Source: an uncultured Bacillota bacterium (GTDB lineage: Bacteria > Bacillota > Clostridia > Lachnospirales > CAG-274). From it: a stretch of DNA of 64,000 nucleotides. Where the stretch lies: contig CATZZP010000007.1 of the NCBI GenBank assembly GCA_958426775.1, positions 1 to 64,000 on the forward strand, written 5' to 3'. Position 1 is the first letter of the stretch, and the number at the start of each line of letters is the position of its first letter. Below are positions 53,869 through 61,586 of this stretch, piece after piece. Made by a program: the position numbers and the translations under genes. The notes under the pieces were generated by a model. It was not told where the DNA came from. It did not search any database and was given only the letters and a program-made list of their open reading frames with translations.

Positions 53869-55251
53869 TTAAAATTCAATGCTGGAATGCTTCCTAGAAG
53901 GCTTACTTTCCCTCTTAGTCAACAACATTTCCATAGCACTGATAAGTCTTTTCCTTGTATTTGAAGGTACAAGAATATTATCAATATAACCCTGTGTAGC
54001 TACACTGTAAGGAGATGACTTCTCATCATACTCCTCAGCACTTGTATCAAGAACCTTAACCTGTGCCTTCTTATCCATTAAAGAAAGTACTGCAGATGGC
54101 CAAGCATAAACAACATCAGCACCTATATGCTTTGAATTCATAATAAGATAAGGACTGCCTATACCGTTTCTTATAATCAAGTTAATCTTAGGTACTGTTG
54201 CATTTGCAAATGCGTAAAGGAGCTTAGCTGCATAGCTTGTAATACCATAATGCTCCTGCTCGTATTCTCTCTTATAGCCCCTGACATCTGTAAGGGTTAT
54301 AAGAGGTATATTAAAGGCATCGCAGATATTTACAAACTCACCCATCTTCTGGCAAGCTGAAAGTGTAAATTCACCCGTACAAGAAATAATACCCGCACTA
54401 ATTCCGTCAAGCTTAATAAAACCTGTCATTACATTATCTACAAAGCCCTTGTGTATTTCAAAGAATTTTGCATTATCCGCAATAGAGGTTATGATATATT
54501 TCATATCAACAGCATCCTCATTATTTTCAGGTACAATTGTATTAAGAGCCTCATCAACTCTGTTAAGGTCATCTGATGATTCCTCAGGAAATACACCGTC
54601 AAGATTGTTATCAGGCAGATACGAAAGTAAATTAACCGCATTCTCGAAGCAATCGTCCTCTGTTTTACATGTACAATGGACAAGACCTGTGCTTCTCTTG
54701 TGTGTTTCCGCACCGCCTACAGATGAATAAGTGCTTGTCTTTCCCTCAAGCCCGCCGAATACAGAAGGACTCATCATAAACATTCTTGCATTTTCCTCTG
54801 CCATAATAACAAAGTCAGCAAGCATAGGTATCATACTACTAATACCGATACAATCACCTACTACAAGGCTAATCTGAGGTATTACACCGCTTGCATCGCT
54901 CTGAACCTTAAAAAGCATACCATATGCCTGTAAAGCATCAAGTCCGTCCTCTAAGATAATGCCCTTAGAATCCATAATACCTACTATAGGGGCACCCATT
55001 TTAAGAGCTAGAGCATATATATTACCTATCTTTTTAGCATGAGCATAGTTTACTGCGTTCTCCTGTGAGTAAGCAAAAACAAGCCTGCCGTTAATAGTAC
55101 CGTAGCCTGTTATAACACCTGCCGCATCATTATATCTGCCGATTTCTACAAAGCTCTCTGCATCAAAAAGCTTTTCAATCCTGACACGTGCAAGAGTAGG
55201 CTCTTCAGTACGTTTAGCAATAAGCTCATTTACCTGGTCAAGTCTGCTCAT
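53869..55251 (-). CDS. Carboxyl transferase, 12S/MmdA type (divergent)
   Basis: 460 residues of the acyl-CoA carboxyltransferase family, shorter than the usual 500-520. Alignable blocks include MDSKGIILEDGLDALQAYG (where MmdA usually has a GGARIQEG-type motif), DAFNIPLITLTDVRGY, and NSKHIGADVVYAWPSA. The oxyanion-hole glycines typical of MmdA/PccB seem replaced, so substrate or activity may differ. First gene of the operon. Start ATG 55251 is chosen for GGAGGTG. Confidence 0.85.
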   Translation of the reverse strand: MSRLDQVNELIAKRTEEPTLARVRIEKLFDAESFVEIGRYNDAAGVITGYGTINGRLVFAYSQENAVNYAHAKKIGNIYALALKMGAPIVGIMDSKGIILEDGLDALQAYGMLFKVQSDASGVIPQISLVVGDCIGISSMIPMLADFVIMAEENARMFMMSPSVFGGLEGKTSTYSSVGGAETHKRSTGLVHCTCKTEDDCFENAVNLLSYLPDNNLDGVFPEESSDDLNRVDEALNTIVPENNEDAVDMKYIITSIADNAKFFEIHKGFVDNVMTGFIKLDGISAGIISCTGEFTLSACQKMGEFVNICDAFNIPLITLTDVRGYKREYEQEHYGITSYAAKLLYAFANATVPKINLIIRNGIGSPYLIMNSKHIGADVVYAWPSAVLSLMDKKAQVKVLDTSAEEYDEKSSPYSVATQGYIDNILVPSNTRKRLISAMEMLLTKRESKPSRKHSSIEF

Positions 55252-55323
55252 TACATACACCTCCAAAAAAAATTTGCGAATAATTTTCTAAAATTGTTGT
55301 AATTATACACATTTTATTGTACT

Positions 55324-55383
55324 ATAAAATAGAAAATATTCTAATATTTTTTATTTTATGTTTATTATAGTATAAATGCTATA
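55324..55383. promoter_or_regulatory. Two inverted repeats between the decarboxylase operon and its LysR gene
   Basis: A 36-base palindrome (55324-55359, 17-base arms, one mismatch, 2-base centre), and TATAG-N8-CTATA (55366-55383). The first covers the expected -35 of the minus-strand operon promoter, whose TATAAT is at 55302-55307 and which lacks a good -35. This is the arrangement of a LysR-activated promoter. Confidence 0.55.
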
Positions 55384-55434
55384 CCAAAGTAAATACCTAA
55401 TTTCTTAAACCACCACTTTTAGGAGGAATTTTTA

Positions 55435-56352
55435 ATGGACTTAAAACAATTTGAGTACGTGCTGACTATTAACGAGGAGCGTAGCTTTTCAAAAGCGGCT
55501 AAAAAGCTTTTTATTTCTCAGCCATCCTTAAGTCAGTATATTAACAGACTTGAAACACAGCTTGGTGTAACTATATTTGACCGTAACACCTCACCGCTTA
55601 CACTTACCTATGAGGGAGAGCTTTATATTGAAACAGCTCTTAATATTTTGAGCATACTTGATAATTTGCAAAAAAAGTTTGATGATGTATCCGACCTTAA
55701 AATAGGCAGACTTAACATAGGTCTTACCCCATCTAAGGCAAATAATCCTCTGCCTGTTATTTTACCCGTTTTTCAAAAGAAATATCCGGGTATAGAAGTA
55801 ACTATCACCGAGGCAACCTCTCTTGAATTGGAGGATATGCTCTCTCACGGTATGGTTGATTTATGTCTGATGAACTTGCCTATTAAAAGCAAGAACCTTG
55901 AATATGAGGAAATATTAACAGAAAAAATATATCTTGCAGCCCCTCCCGACTTTAACGGTACTTATGAGGATAAGGCGGATAAGGCTCCTTTTATTGATAT
56001 TAAAACCATGGCAGACAAGCCCTTTATTCTTCTACGCTCTGATCAGCGTTTAAGGCAAATTGCCGACAGTGTATTTTTAAGTGCAGGTTATAAGCCGAAA
56101 ATTATGCTTGAAACCTCAAGCATTGAAACCGCATTAAGACTTTCTGCCGCAGGTATGGGCTTCTGCTTTGTGCCTGAATCCTTTATTGAATTTTCCGGTC
56201 TTGTCCATCAGCCTAAATTTTTCAGCTTTGGCGAGCCTGCCTTTTCATGGACATTGGTAATTGCCTACAGACAGCACTCATATCGTACTAAAGCAGCAAG
56301 TGCCTTTGCCGAAACAGTAAAAGAAGTTGTTGGAAAGAAGGATAAAAGCTAA
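55435..56352 (+). CDS. LysR family transcriptional regulator
   Basis: 305 residues. N-terminal winged helix (LKQFEYVLTINEERSFSKAA, KKLFISQPSLSQYINRLE) and a C-terminal periplasmic-binding-like effector domain (about 90-300). Divergent from the Na+-decarboxylase operon with inverted repeats between them, so it probably activates that operon. The effector is unknown. Start follows AGGAGG. It overlaps the exonuclease gene (TAATG). Confidence 0.92.
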   Translation: MDLKQFEYVLTINEERSFSKAAKKLFISQPSLSQYINRLETQLGVTIFDRNTSPLTLTYEGELYIETALNILSILDNLQKKFDDVSDLKIGRLNIGLTPSKANNPLPVILPVFQKKYPGIEVTITEATSLELEDMLSHGMVDLCLMNLPIKSKNLEYEEILTEKIYLAAPPDFNGTYEDKADKAPFIDIKTMADKPFILLRSDQRLRQIADSVFLSAGYKPKIMLETSSIETALRLSAAGMGFCFVPESFIEFSGLVHQPKFFSFGEPAFSWTLVIAYRQHSYRTKAASAFAETVKEVVGKKDKS

Positions 56353-56948
56353 TGTATACTTTTTTAGACTTTGAGTTTAATCAAGCCTTTGATTTTTCCG
56401 ATCGACCTGTGGAGGTAAACGAAAACTGCCGTTTTGAAATAATACAAATAGGTGCTGTACGTATGGACAAGGACTATAATATTCGGGATGAAATCAGTCT
56501 TTTAATCAAGCCTGTAATTTATACCCGTATGCACCCCTATGTAACTAAAATTACGGGCATCACCTCCGAAACCCTTAAGGACAAACCTACCTTTCCGCAA
56601 GCGTACAAGCAATTCAGAGAGTTTATGGGTGATGACCGTTTGCTTTGTACATGGGGTACAAGCGATATAAAGGCACTTTATCGCAATATGGTATATCATA
56701 AGGTGGCAGAGCCTCCTATACGCATTGAATATATTGATGTACAGAATATGGCAACAAAGTATTTAAAATTCAGTCAGGGAGGTAATATTGGCTTAAAAAA
56801 TGCAGTTGAAGCCCTGAACCTACCTATTGATGAGCAATTTCACGATGCCTGTTTTGATGCAATGTATACAGCAAAGGTTTTTAAGGCTATTAATCCCGAA
56901 AAGCCCGAAATTAAAATATTTAACTCAACTCACTTAAAGAAGAAATAA
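56352..56948 (+). CDS. DEDDh 3'-5' exonuclease family protein
   Basis: 198 residues. Exo I DFEFNQAF (Asp-x-Glu) near 6, Exo II with CTWGTSDIKALYRNM near 98, and Exo III HDACFDAMYTAKVF near 163 with the catalytic His. Resembles KapD/ERI1-like or RNase T-like exonucleases; DNA or RNA substrate cannot be decided. Overlaps the lysR stop by 1 base, so translation is coupled. Confidence 0.87.
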   Translation: MYTFLDFEFNQAFDFSDRPVEVNENCRFEIIQIGAVRMDKDYNIRDEISLLIKPVIYTRMHPYVTKITGITSETLKDKPTFPQAYKQFREFMGDDRLLCTWGTSDIKALYRNMVYHKVAEPPIRIEYIDVQNMATKYLKFSQGGNIGLKNAVEALNLPIDEQFHDACFDAMYTAKVFKAINPEKPEIKIFNSTHLKKK

Positions 56949-56950
56949 CA

Positions 56951-56976
56951 AAAAGCCCGATTTTACTCGGGCTTTT
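56951..56976. terminator. Bidirectional terminator between the exonuclease and pfp
   Basis: AAAAGCCCGA, a 6-base loop, TCGGGCTTTT between convergent genes. Confidence 0.88.
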
Positions 56977-56986
56977 AAATCATATA

Positions 56987-58213
56987 TTAAAGCTTGATAT
57001 GCTTTGGAAGACCGTCAACCATATATGGATAAACCTCACCCTGAATAAGTGGCTTCATATAGTCAATAGCCTCCTGTGAAAGATATGTACCGTCATTTAT
57101 TATCCATTCCTTAGGAACAGTCTTTTCTACATTTGCAATAGCATTTACATCATAAATGCTGGTACCGACAAGGTATGGATTTTGTGATACTCTTTCAAAT
57201 ACACCAACCTTACCTGTTTCGCCCTCTGCCGCAGCCTTAACCGCAACAGCACCAATAAGAAATGCCTCTGTAACGTCTGTTAAAGAACCAATATGGCTTG
57301 CACATCTCTGAATTGTACTAAACTCAATAGGTCTTGTCTTACAGCCAAGCTCACCTGCAAGAAGGTTAGCAAGAGTGCTTGCTGTACCACCTAAGGCCTT
57401 GTGACCGAAGCTGTCAACCATAGTATTTGTTGATGCCGCTTCACACACATATTTGCCGTCAGCAGTTTTTACGCCCTCTGAAACTGCAATAACAACCTGC
57501 TTTTTAACCTGTTGAATATCCTTAACCTTAGCAACAAACTTATCAATATCAAATACTGTTTCGGGAAGATAAATAAGGTCTACGCCCTCACAGTCATCAC
57601 TCTTTGCAAGTGCAGCTGCAGCTGTAAGCCAGCCTGCATTACGTCCCATAATTTCAACTACAGTTACAATATTGATAGGCTGTACAAGTGCATCTCTCAC
57701 AAGTTCCTTAAGAGTTGTGCCGATATACTTTGCGGCACTGCCGTAGCCCGGTGTATGGTCTGTAACAGCAAGGTCGTTATCAATGGTCTTAGGCACACCC
57801 ATAAAGGTAATATCAGTGATATTTTTAACCTTAGCATACTCACTGAGCTGCTTGATTGTATCCATTGAGTCATTACCGCCAATATAGAAGAAATGCTGAA
57901 TATCGAGCTTTCTTAAAACCTCTATAATTTTATCATAGGTTTCCGGACTCTTTTCATAGGTTGGTAACTTAAAACGACATGAGCCTAAAAAAGCAGACGG
58001 TGTTCTTTTAAGCAATTCTACCTCAAAATCGCTCTTAATATAGTCCTTCATATCTATGTAACGCTCTTCAAGAAGTCCCTCAATGCCGTTACGCATACCG
58101 TAAATTTTCTTAGCACCTCTATCTCTTGCAGTTTTAAAAACACCTGCAAGTGATGAATTGATAACGGAGGTAGGTCCTCCGGATTGTCCAACAATTACAT
58201 TACCCATTGCCAT
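56987..58213 (-). CDS. pfp: 6-phosphofructokinase, pyrophosphate-dependent type
   Basis: Phosphorylates fructose 6-phosphate, here probably with PPi. 408 residues. The diagnostic residues are GGNDSMD near 102 (Asp where ATP enzymes have Gly in GGDGS) and VPKTIDNDL near 128 (Lys of PPi-PFK). GQSGGPTSVIN at the N-terminus binds the phosphoryl donor. Start ATG 58213 is 10 bases after AAGGGAG; the second Met is also possible. A monocistronic transcript with a hairpin at its 5' end. Confidence 0.9.
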   Translation of the reverse strand: MAMGNVIVGQSGGPTSVINSSLAGVFKTARDRGAKKIYGMRNGIEGLLEERYIDMKDYIKSDFEVELLKRTPSAFLGSCRFKLPTYEKSPETYDKIIEVLRKLDIQHFFYIGGNDSMDTIKQLSEYAKVKNITDITFMGVPKTIDNDLAVTDHTPGYGSAAKYIGTTLKELVRDALVQPINIVTVVEIMGRNAGWLTAAAALAKSDDCEGVDLIYLPETVFDIDKFVAKVKDIQQVKKQVVIAVSEGVKTADGKYVCEAASTNTMVDSFGHKALGGTASTLANLLAGELGCKTRPIEFSTIQRCASHIGSLTDVTEAFLIGAVAVKAAAEGETGKVGVFERVSQNPYLVGTSIYDVNAIANVEKTVPKEWIINDGTYLSQEAIDYMKPLIQGEVYPYMVDGLPKHIKL

Positions 58214-58234
58214 AATAATAAAACTCCCTTCTAC

Positions 58235-58252
58235 CGGGGAATATCATCCCCG
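58235..58252. other. Hairpin at the 5' end of the pfp transcript
   Basis: CGGGGA, a 6-base loop, TCCCCG. On the plus strand it is followed by TTTTT and could end antisense transcription. On the minus strand it lies near the start of the pfp mRNA and could stabilise it. Confidence 0.5.
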
Positions 58253-58262
58253 TTTTTATTTT

Positions 58263-58291
58263 ATTATAACAAATATTTTTATAGCTTTCAA
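58263..58291 (-). promoter_or_regulatory. pfp promoter
   Basis: On the minus strand TTGAAA (58286-58291), a 17-base spacer, TATAAT (58263-58268) with TGT before the -10. Confidence 0.7.
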
Positions 58292-58356
58292 TAGTTTTAG
58301 TACTCTTTAAAAGGTAAATTTAATATATAATATAATACAATTTTTTGCAAAATCTC

Positions 58357-58385
58357 TTGACTTAAATTGACAATACTACTATATT
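58357..58385 (+). promoter_or_regulatory. DAHP synthase gene promoter
   Basis: TTGACT (58357-58362), a 17-base spacer, TATATT (58380-58385), about 35 bases before the start. No leader peptide or attenuator is visible. Confidence 0.6.
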
Positions 58386-58419
58386 ATAAGTTAAAAGTAA
58401 GTTTGGAAGGAGAATTATA

Positions 58420-59454
58420 ATGAGCTTTATTAATGTGCGTAAAATACCAACTCCCGAAGAAATAAGACAGGAAACCCCCTGTACCGGAGAGCTTGCTGAA
58501 ATTAAAGCTAAAAATGATAAGGAGATTGCTGATATTTTTACAGGCAAGTCTGATAAATTTATTGTACTTGTAGGTCCGTGTTCAGCTGACGATGAGGAGG
58601 CTGTATGCGACTATATGTGTAGACTTGCTGAGGTTAACAAGCAGATTAAGGACAAGCTTTTTCTTGTACCCAGAGTATATACAAACAAGCCTCGTACTAC
58701 GGGTGACGGCTACAAGGGTATGCTTCATCAGCCTAATCCCGATAGCGAGCCTAATATGCTTGAGGGACTTTATTCTATCCGTCGTATGTATTTAAGGGTT
58801 ATTAAGGAAACAGGTATGCCTCTTGCTGATGAGATGCTTTATCCTTCAAATCTGCCCTTTGTAACAGATTTACTCTCCTACATAGCAATAGGTGCAAGAA
58901 GTGTTGAAAATCAACAGCATAGGCTTATTTCAAGTGCTATTGATGTACCTGTAGGTATGAAAAACCCTACAAGCGGTGACCTTTCCGTTATGTTTAACTC
59001 AATACATGCTGCACAGCGTCCACATAACTTCCTTTATAACGGCTATGAGATTAAAACAAGCGGTAATCCTCTTGCTCACGCTATTATGCGTGGCTCTGTA
59101 AACAAGCACGGTAACAGCATACCTAACTATCACTATGAGGATTTAATAAGAGCAGATGCTATGTATAAAGCAGGCAAATATTTAAACCCTGCAATTATTG
59201 TAGATGCCAACCACGCAAACTCACAAAAGAAATTTTATGAACAGCCTCGTATTGTAAAGGAAATTCTTAATTCACGCAGATACAACCCTAATATTAAGCA
59301 GGTTGTAAAGGGTGTAATGATCGAAAGCTATATTGAAGAGGGTAATCAACCCGTAGGTAGTGAAAACCATGTATACGGTAAGTCTATTACCGATGCTTGC
59401 CTTGGTTTTGAAGCTACAAAGGAGCTTTTACTTTATATGGCAGAAAAAATTTGA
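58420..59454 (+). CDS. aroF: 3-deoxy-7-phosphoheptulonate synthase (AroF/G/H type)
   Basis: First step of the shikimate pathway: phosphoenolpyruvate plus erythrose 4-phosphate. 344 residues, type I-alpha. Signatures: LVGPCSADD near 51 (metal Cys), PRTTGDGYKGM near 87, GARSVENQQHRLISSAIDVP near 157 (PEP site), GMKNPTSGD, and VDANHANSQKK near 260 (metal His). The N-terminal arm that carries feedback sensitivity is present. Start ATG follows GGAAGGAG. Confidence 0.95.
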   Translation: MSFINVRKIPTPEEIRQETPCTGELAEIKAKNDKEIADIFTGKSDKFIVLVGPCSADDEEAVCDYMCRLAEVNKQIKDKLFLVPRVYTNKPRTTGDGYKGMLHQPNPDSEPNMLEGLYSIRRMYLRVIKETGMPLADEMLYPSNLPFVTDLLSYIAIGARSVENQQHRLISSAIDVPVGMKNPTSGDLSVMFNSIHAAQRPHNFLYNGYEIKTSGNPLAHAIMRGSVNKHGNSIPNYHYEDLIRADAMYKAGKYLNPAIIVDANHANSQKKFYEQPRIVKEILNSRRYNPNIKQVVKGVMIESYIEEGNQPVGSENHVYGKSITDACLGFEATKELLLYMAEKI

Positions 59455-59464
59455 ATCTAAATCA

Positions 59465-59499
59465 AAAAACGGAGCAATGTTCTTTCATTACTCCGTTTT
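59465..59499. terminator. Bidirectional terminator between the DAHP synthase gene and mecA
   Basis: AAAACGGAG and CTCCGTTTT with an inner AATG/CATT pair form a long hairpin between convergent genes. Confidence 0.85.
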
Positions 59500-59502
59500 C
59501 TG

Positions 59503-60141
59503 TTATAAATCAGCTAAAACTTCAACCGCCTTATTGGCTACAATTATCTCTGCATGCTCATCAAGGTATGCCCTTGTAACAGGATTGGAAATACACCTTG
59601 TGCCATACTCTGATACAAAAGCATCAAATGCATCCGCAGACATATCTCCAATATCATTTACAAGCACAAGATAATACACGCCAAGTTCTTTATAAAGGGT
59701 ACTTCTATTAAAATATATATCCTTCATATGCCTGCAAAGCATTGTTACATTTTCCAGACTTTCAAAAGAATAAATTGTTACAGGGCTATTGTCAAAGGAG
59801 ATTTCCTCAGGTTTATCCTCAACCTTCTTCCTTACAAAAAGCCTTTCGTTTAATGCACCCGGTATCATGTTTAAAGATTCACCGGGCGGTAAAGCCCCGG
59901 TAACCTTAGATAGTAGCAGCATTATCTCATCATTGCCGAGAGGTACTGCCTCTATCATAATAGGCTGATTATCAGGCACAAAATCAAATTGATTTACGGC
60001 CGCCTCCATCATCTCTTTAAAAAATTCTCTTGATTTTTCGGTAGCATAGGCAAACTCGGTAAATTTAAGATTGCGTTCCTCCATATCCTTACGTGTAAGA
60101 ACTACCTTAATTTGGGTATTACTGATTTTTTCTATCTTCAT
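59503..60141 (-). CDS. mecA: Adaptor protein MecA
   Basis: Adaptor that delivers substrates to ClpC-type unfoldases. 212 residues: N-terminal substrate-binding domain (MKIEKISNTQIKVVLTRKDM and the conserved FFKEMMEAAVNQFDF), an acidic/Gly linker, and a C-terminal Clp-binding domain (VTIYSFESLENVTMLCR; AYLDEHAEIIVANKAVEVL). Its presence implies a ClpC elsewhere, or that it works with the ClpA at 38194. Ribosome-binding site AAGGTTGTG is moderate. Confidence 0.9.
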   Translation of the reverse strand: MKIEKISNTQIKVVLTRKDMEERNLKFTEFAYATEKSREFFKEMMEAAVNQFDFVPDNQPIMIEAVPLGNDEIMLLLSKVTGALPPGESLNMIPGALNERLFVRKKVEDKPEEISFDNSPVTIYSFESLENVTMLCRHMKDIYFNRSTLYKELGVYYLVLVNDIGDMSADAFDAFVSEYGTRCISNPVTRAYLDEHAEIIVANKAVEVLADL

Positions 60142-60242
60142 AATATCACAACCTTTAAAATAATTCCCTTATATATAGTATAAAGAATAATTTATCTTTT
60201 GTAAAGAGGAAAAGACTTAAAAAATTATGGTATCTTCTTTAT

Positions 60243-61586
60243 TTAACCTCTTCTCATAGCATTTAAAGCACTTAATTTCATAGCTCTCACAGCAGGCAGA
60301 TAGCCTGAAATAAGACCTATAAAGCTTGAAAATGCCATTGCCGCCAAGCAAAGCCAAACAGGTATAACCGAGATATTTCCTCCCTCAACGCTTTGCATTT
60401 GAGATAAAAATGACAGACCTACATTATTCAAAATTGCAGATACGGCAAGACTTACCAAAACACCAATAAAGCCTCCCATAAAGCCTATAAGCACAGCCTC
60501 AAGCAAAAAAAGCTTTTTAATATCTTTAAGTCTTGCACCTATAACCTTCATAATGCCTATTTCTCTTGTTCTTTCATAAATAGACATAATCATTGTATTT
60601 GTTATGCCTATAGCAGCTACCAAAAGCGAAACAAAACCTATCGCACCAAGGAGAATTTGCAGGCTGCCTGCAATTTTTTTCATACCCGAAACAGAATCCA
60701 TAGAGCTGTAAACCTCATAGCCTAAACTTTTCAGCTGTTCTGCAACCCCCTCTACGCTGTCAACATCAACACACTTAACATAGGCATTAGAATAACCCTT
60801 ATTTTTTGATTTTGACAATTCTGTTTTAACCTTTGATTGAGAGTCTGACTGCATATTATGCTTTTTTTGCTCCAGCTGAATTTTTTCAACTGCATCTATG
60901 GGCATTATAATATTGTATCCGTCACCGTATTCCTCGCCGTATATTCCTACTGTCTTAATATTATAGGGCTTAATTGATTTATCTGCATTTCTGCCGGAAA
61001 AACCATGGTCGTAACTTAATTTCATCTTTTCATTCATTACATCCATAGGTTCTTCACTTCTGGCCCCATCACGATAAAATTTGTCCTGCTGTCCCTTTTT
61101 ATAAAATGAGTATAAAAGCTCTGAACCGAAAACAACATTCATTGTCCCTTCGTCATCTGCGTTAAGGCTACGTCCCTGTGTTGCAATATAACCCATATCC
61201 TCCATTACGGCAGGGTCAATGCCCATTACTGAAAATTCTCCGTAATATCTGCCGCATTGTACATACAAATAAGCATTCGCTATGGGAGTAGCAGATTTAA
61301 CACCGTCAATTTTTTTAAAGTCGGATACTGTTTCCCTTGTAAGCTTCAGACTGCTGTCCTCAGATGCAGACTCATTCCAAAAATCAGGATTATAAACTTC
61401 AATTTTCGTTATATCCCCCATCTTCTCTATTTGCTTGTTAAAACTTTCATTCATTGCAAGACCCAGAGATACCATAATTACAATTGCCGCTGTACCAATT
61501 ATAACACCCAATACAGTAAGAAAGGTACGGATTTTTCGCTTTAACAGATTTTTGCAAGCCATTAATATAATATCTGTATTACTCAC
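60243..61586 (-). CDS. ABC transporter permease (MacB/FtsX family)
   Basis: 447 residues. N-terminal membrane helix (KIRTFLTVLGVIIGTAAIVI), a large extracytoplasmic MacB core domain (about 45-300), then three helices with RTREIGIMKVIGARLKDIKK between. Final LPAVRAMKLSALNAMRRG is the typical C-terminus. It overlaps the stop of the surface protein gene by 8 bases. Forms an exporter with the ATPase at the right edge. Substrate unknown. Confidence 0.92.
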   Translation of the reverse strand: MSNTDIILMACKNLLKRKIRTFLTVLGVIIGTAAIVIMVSLGLAMNESFNKQIEKMGDITKIEVYNPDFWNESASEDSSLKLTRETVSDFKKIDGVKSATPIANAYLYVQCGRYYGEFSVMGIDPAVMEDMGYIATQGRSLNADDEGTMNVVFGSELLYSFYKKGQQDKFYRDGARSEEPMDVMNEKMKLSYDHGFSGRNADKSIKPYNIKTVGIYGEEYGDGYNIIMPIDAVEKIQLEQKKHNMQSDSQSKVKTELSKSKNKGYSNAYVKCVDVDSVEGVAEQLKSLGYEVYSSMDSVSGMKKIAGSLQILLGAIGFVSLLVAAIGITNTMIMSIYERTREIGIMKVIGARLKDIKKLFLLEAVLIGFMGGFIGVLVSLAVSAILNNVGLSFLSQMQSVEGGNISVIPVWLCLAAMAFSSFIGLISGYLPAVRAMKLSALNAMRRG

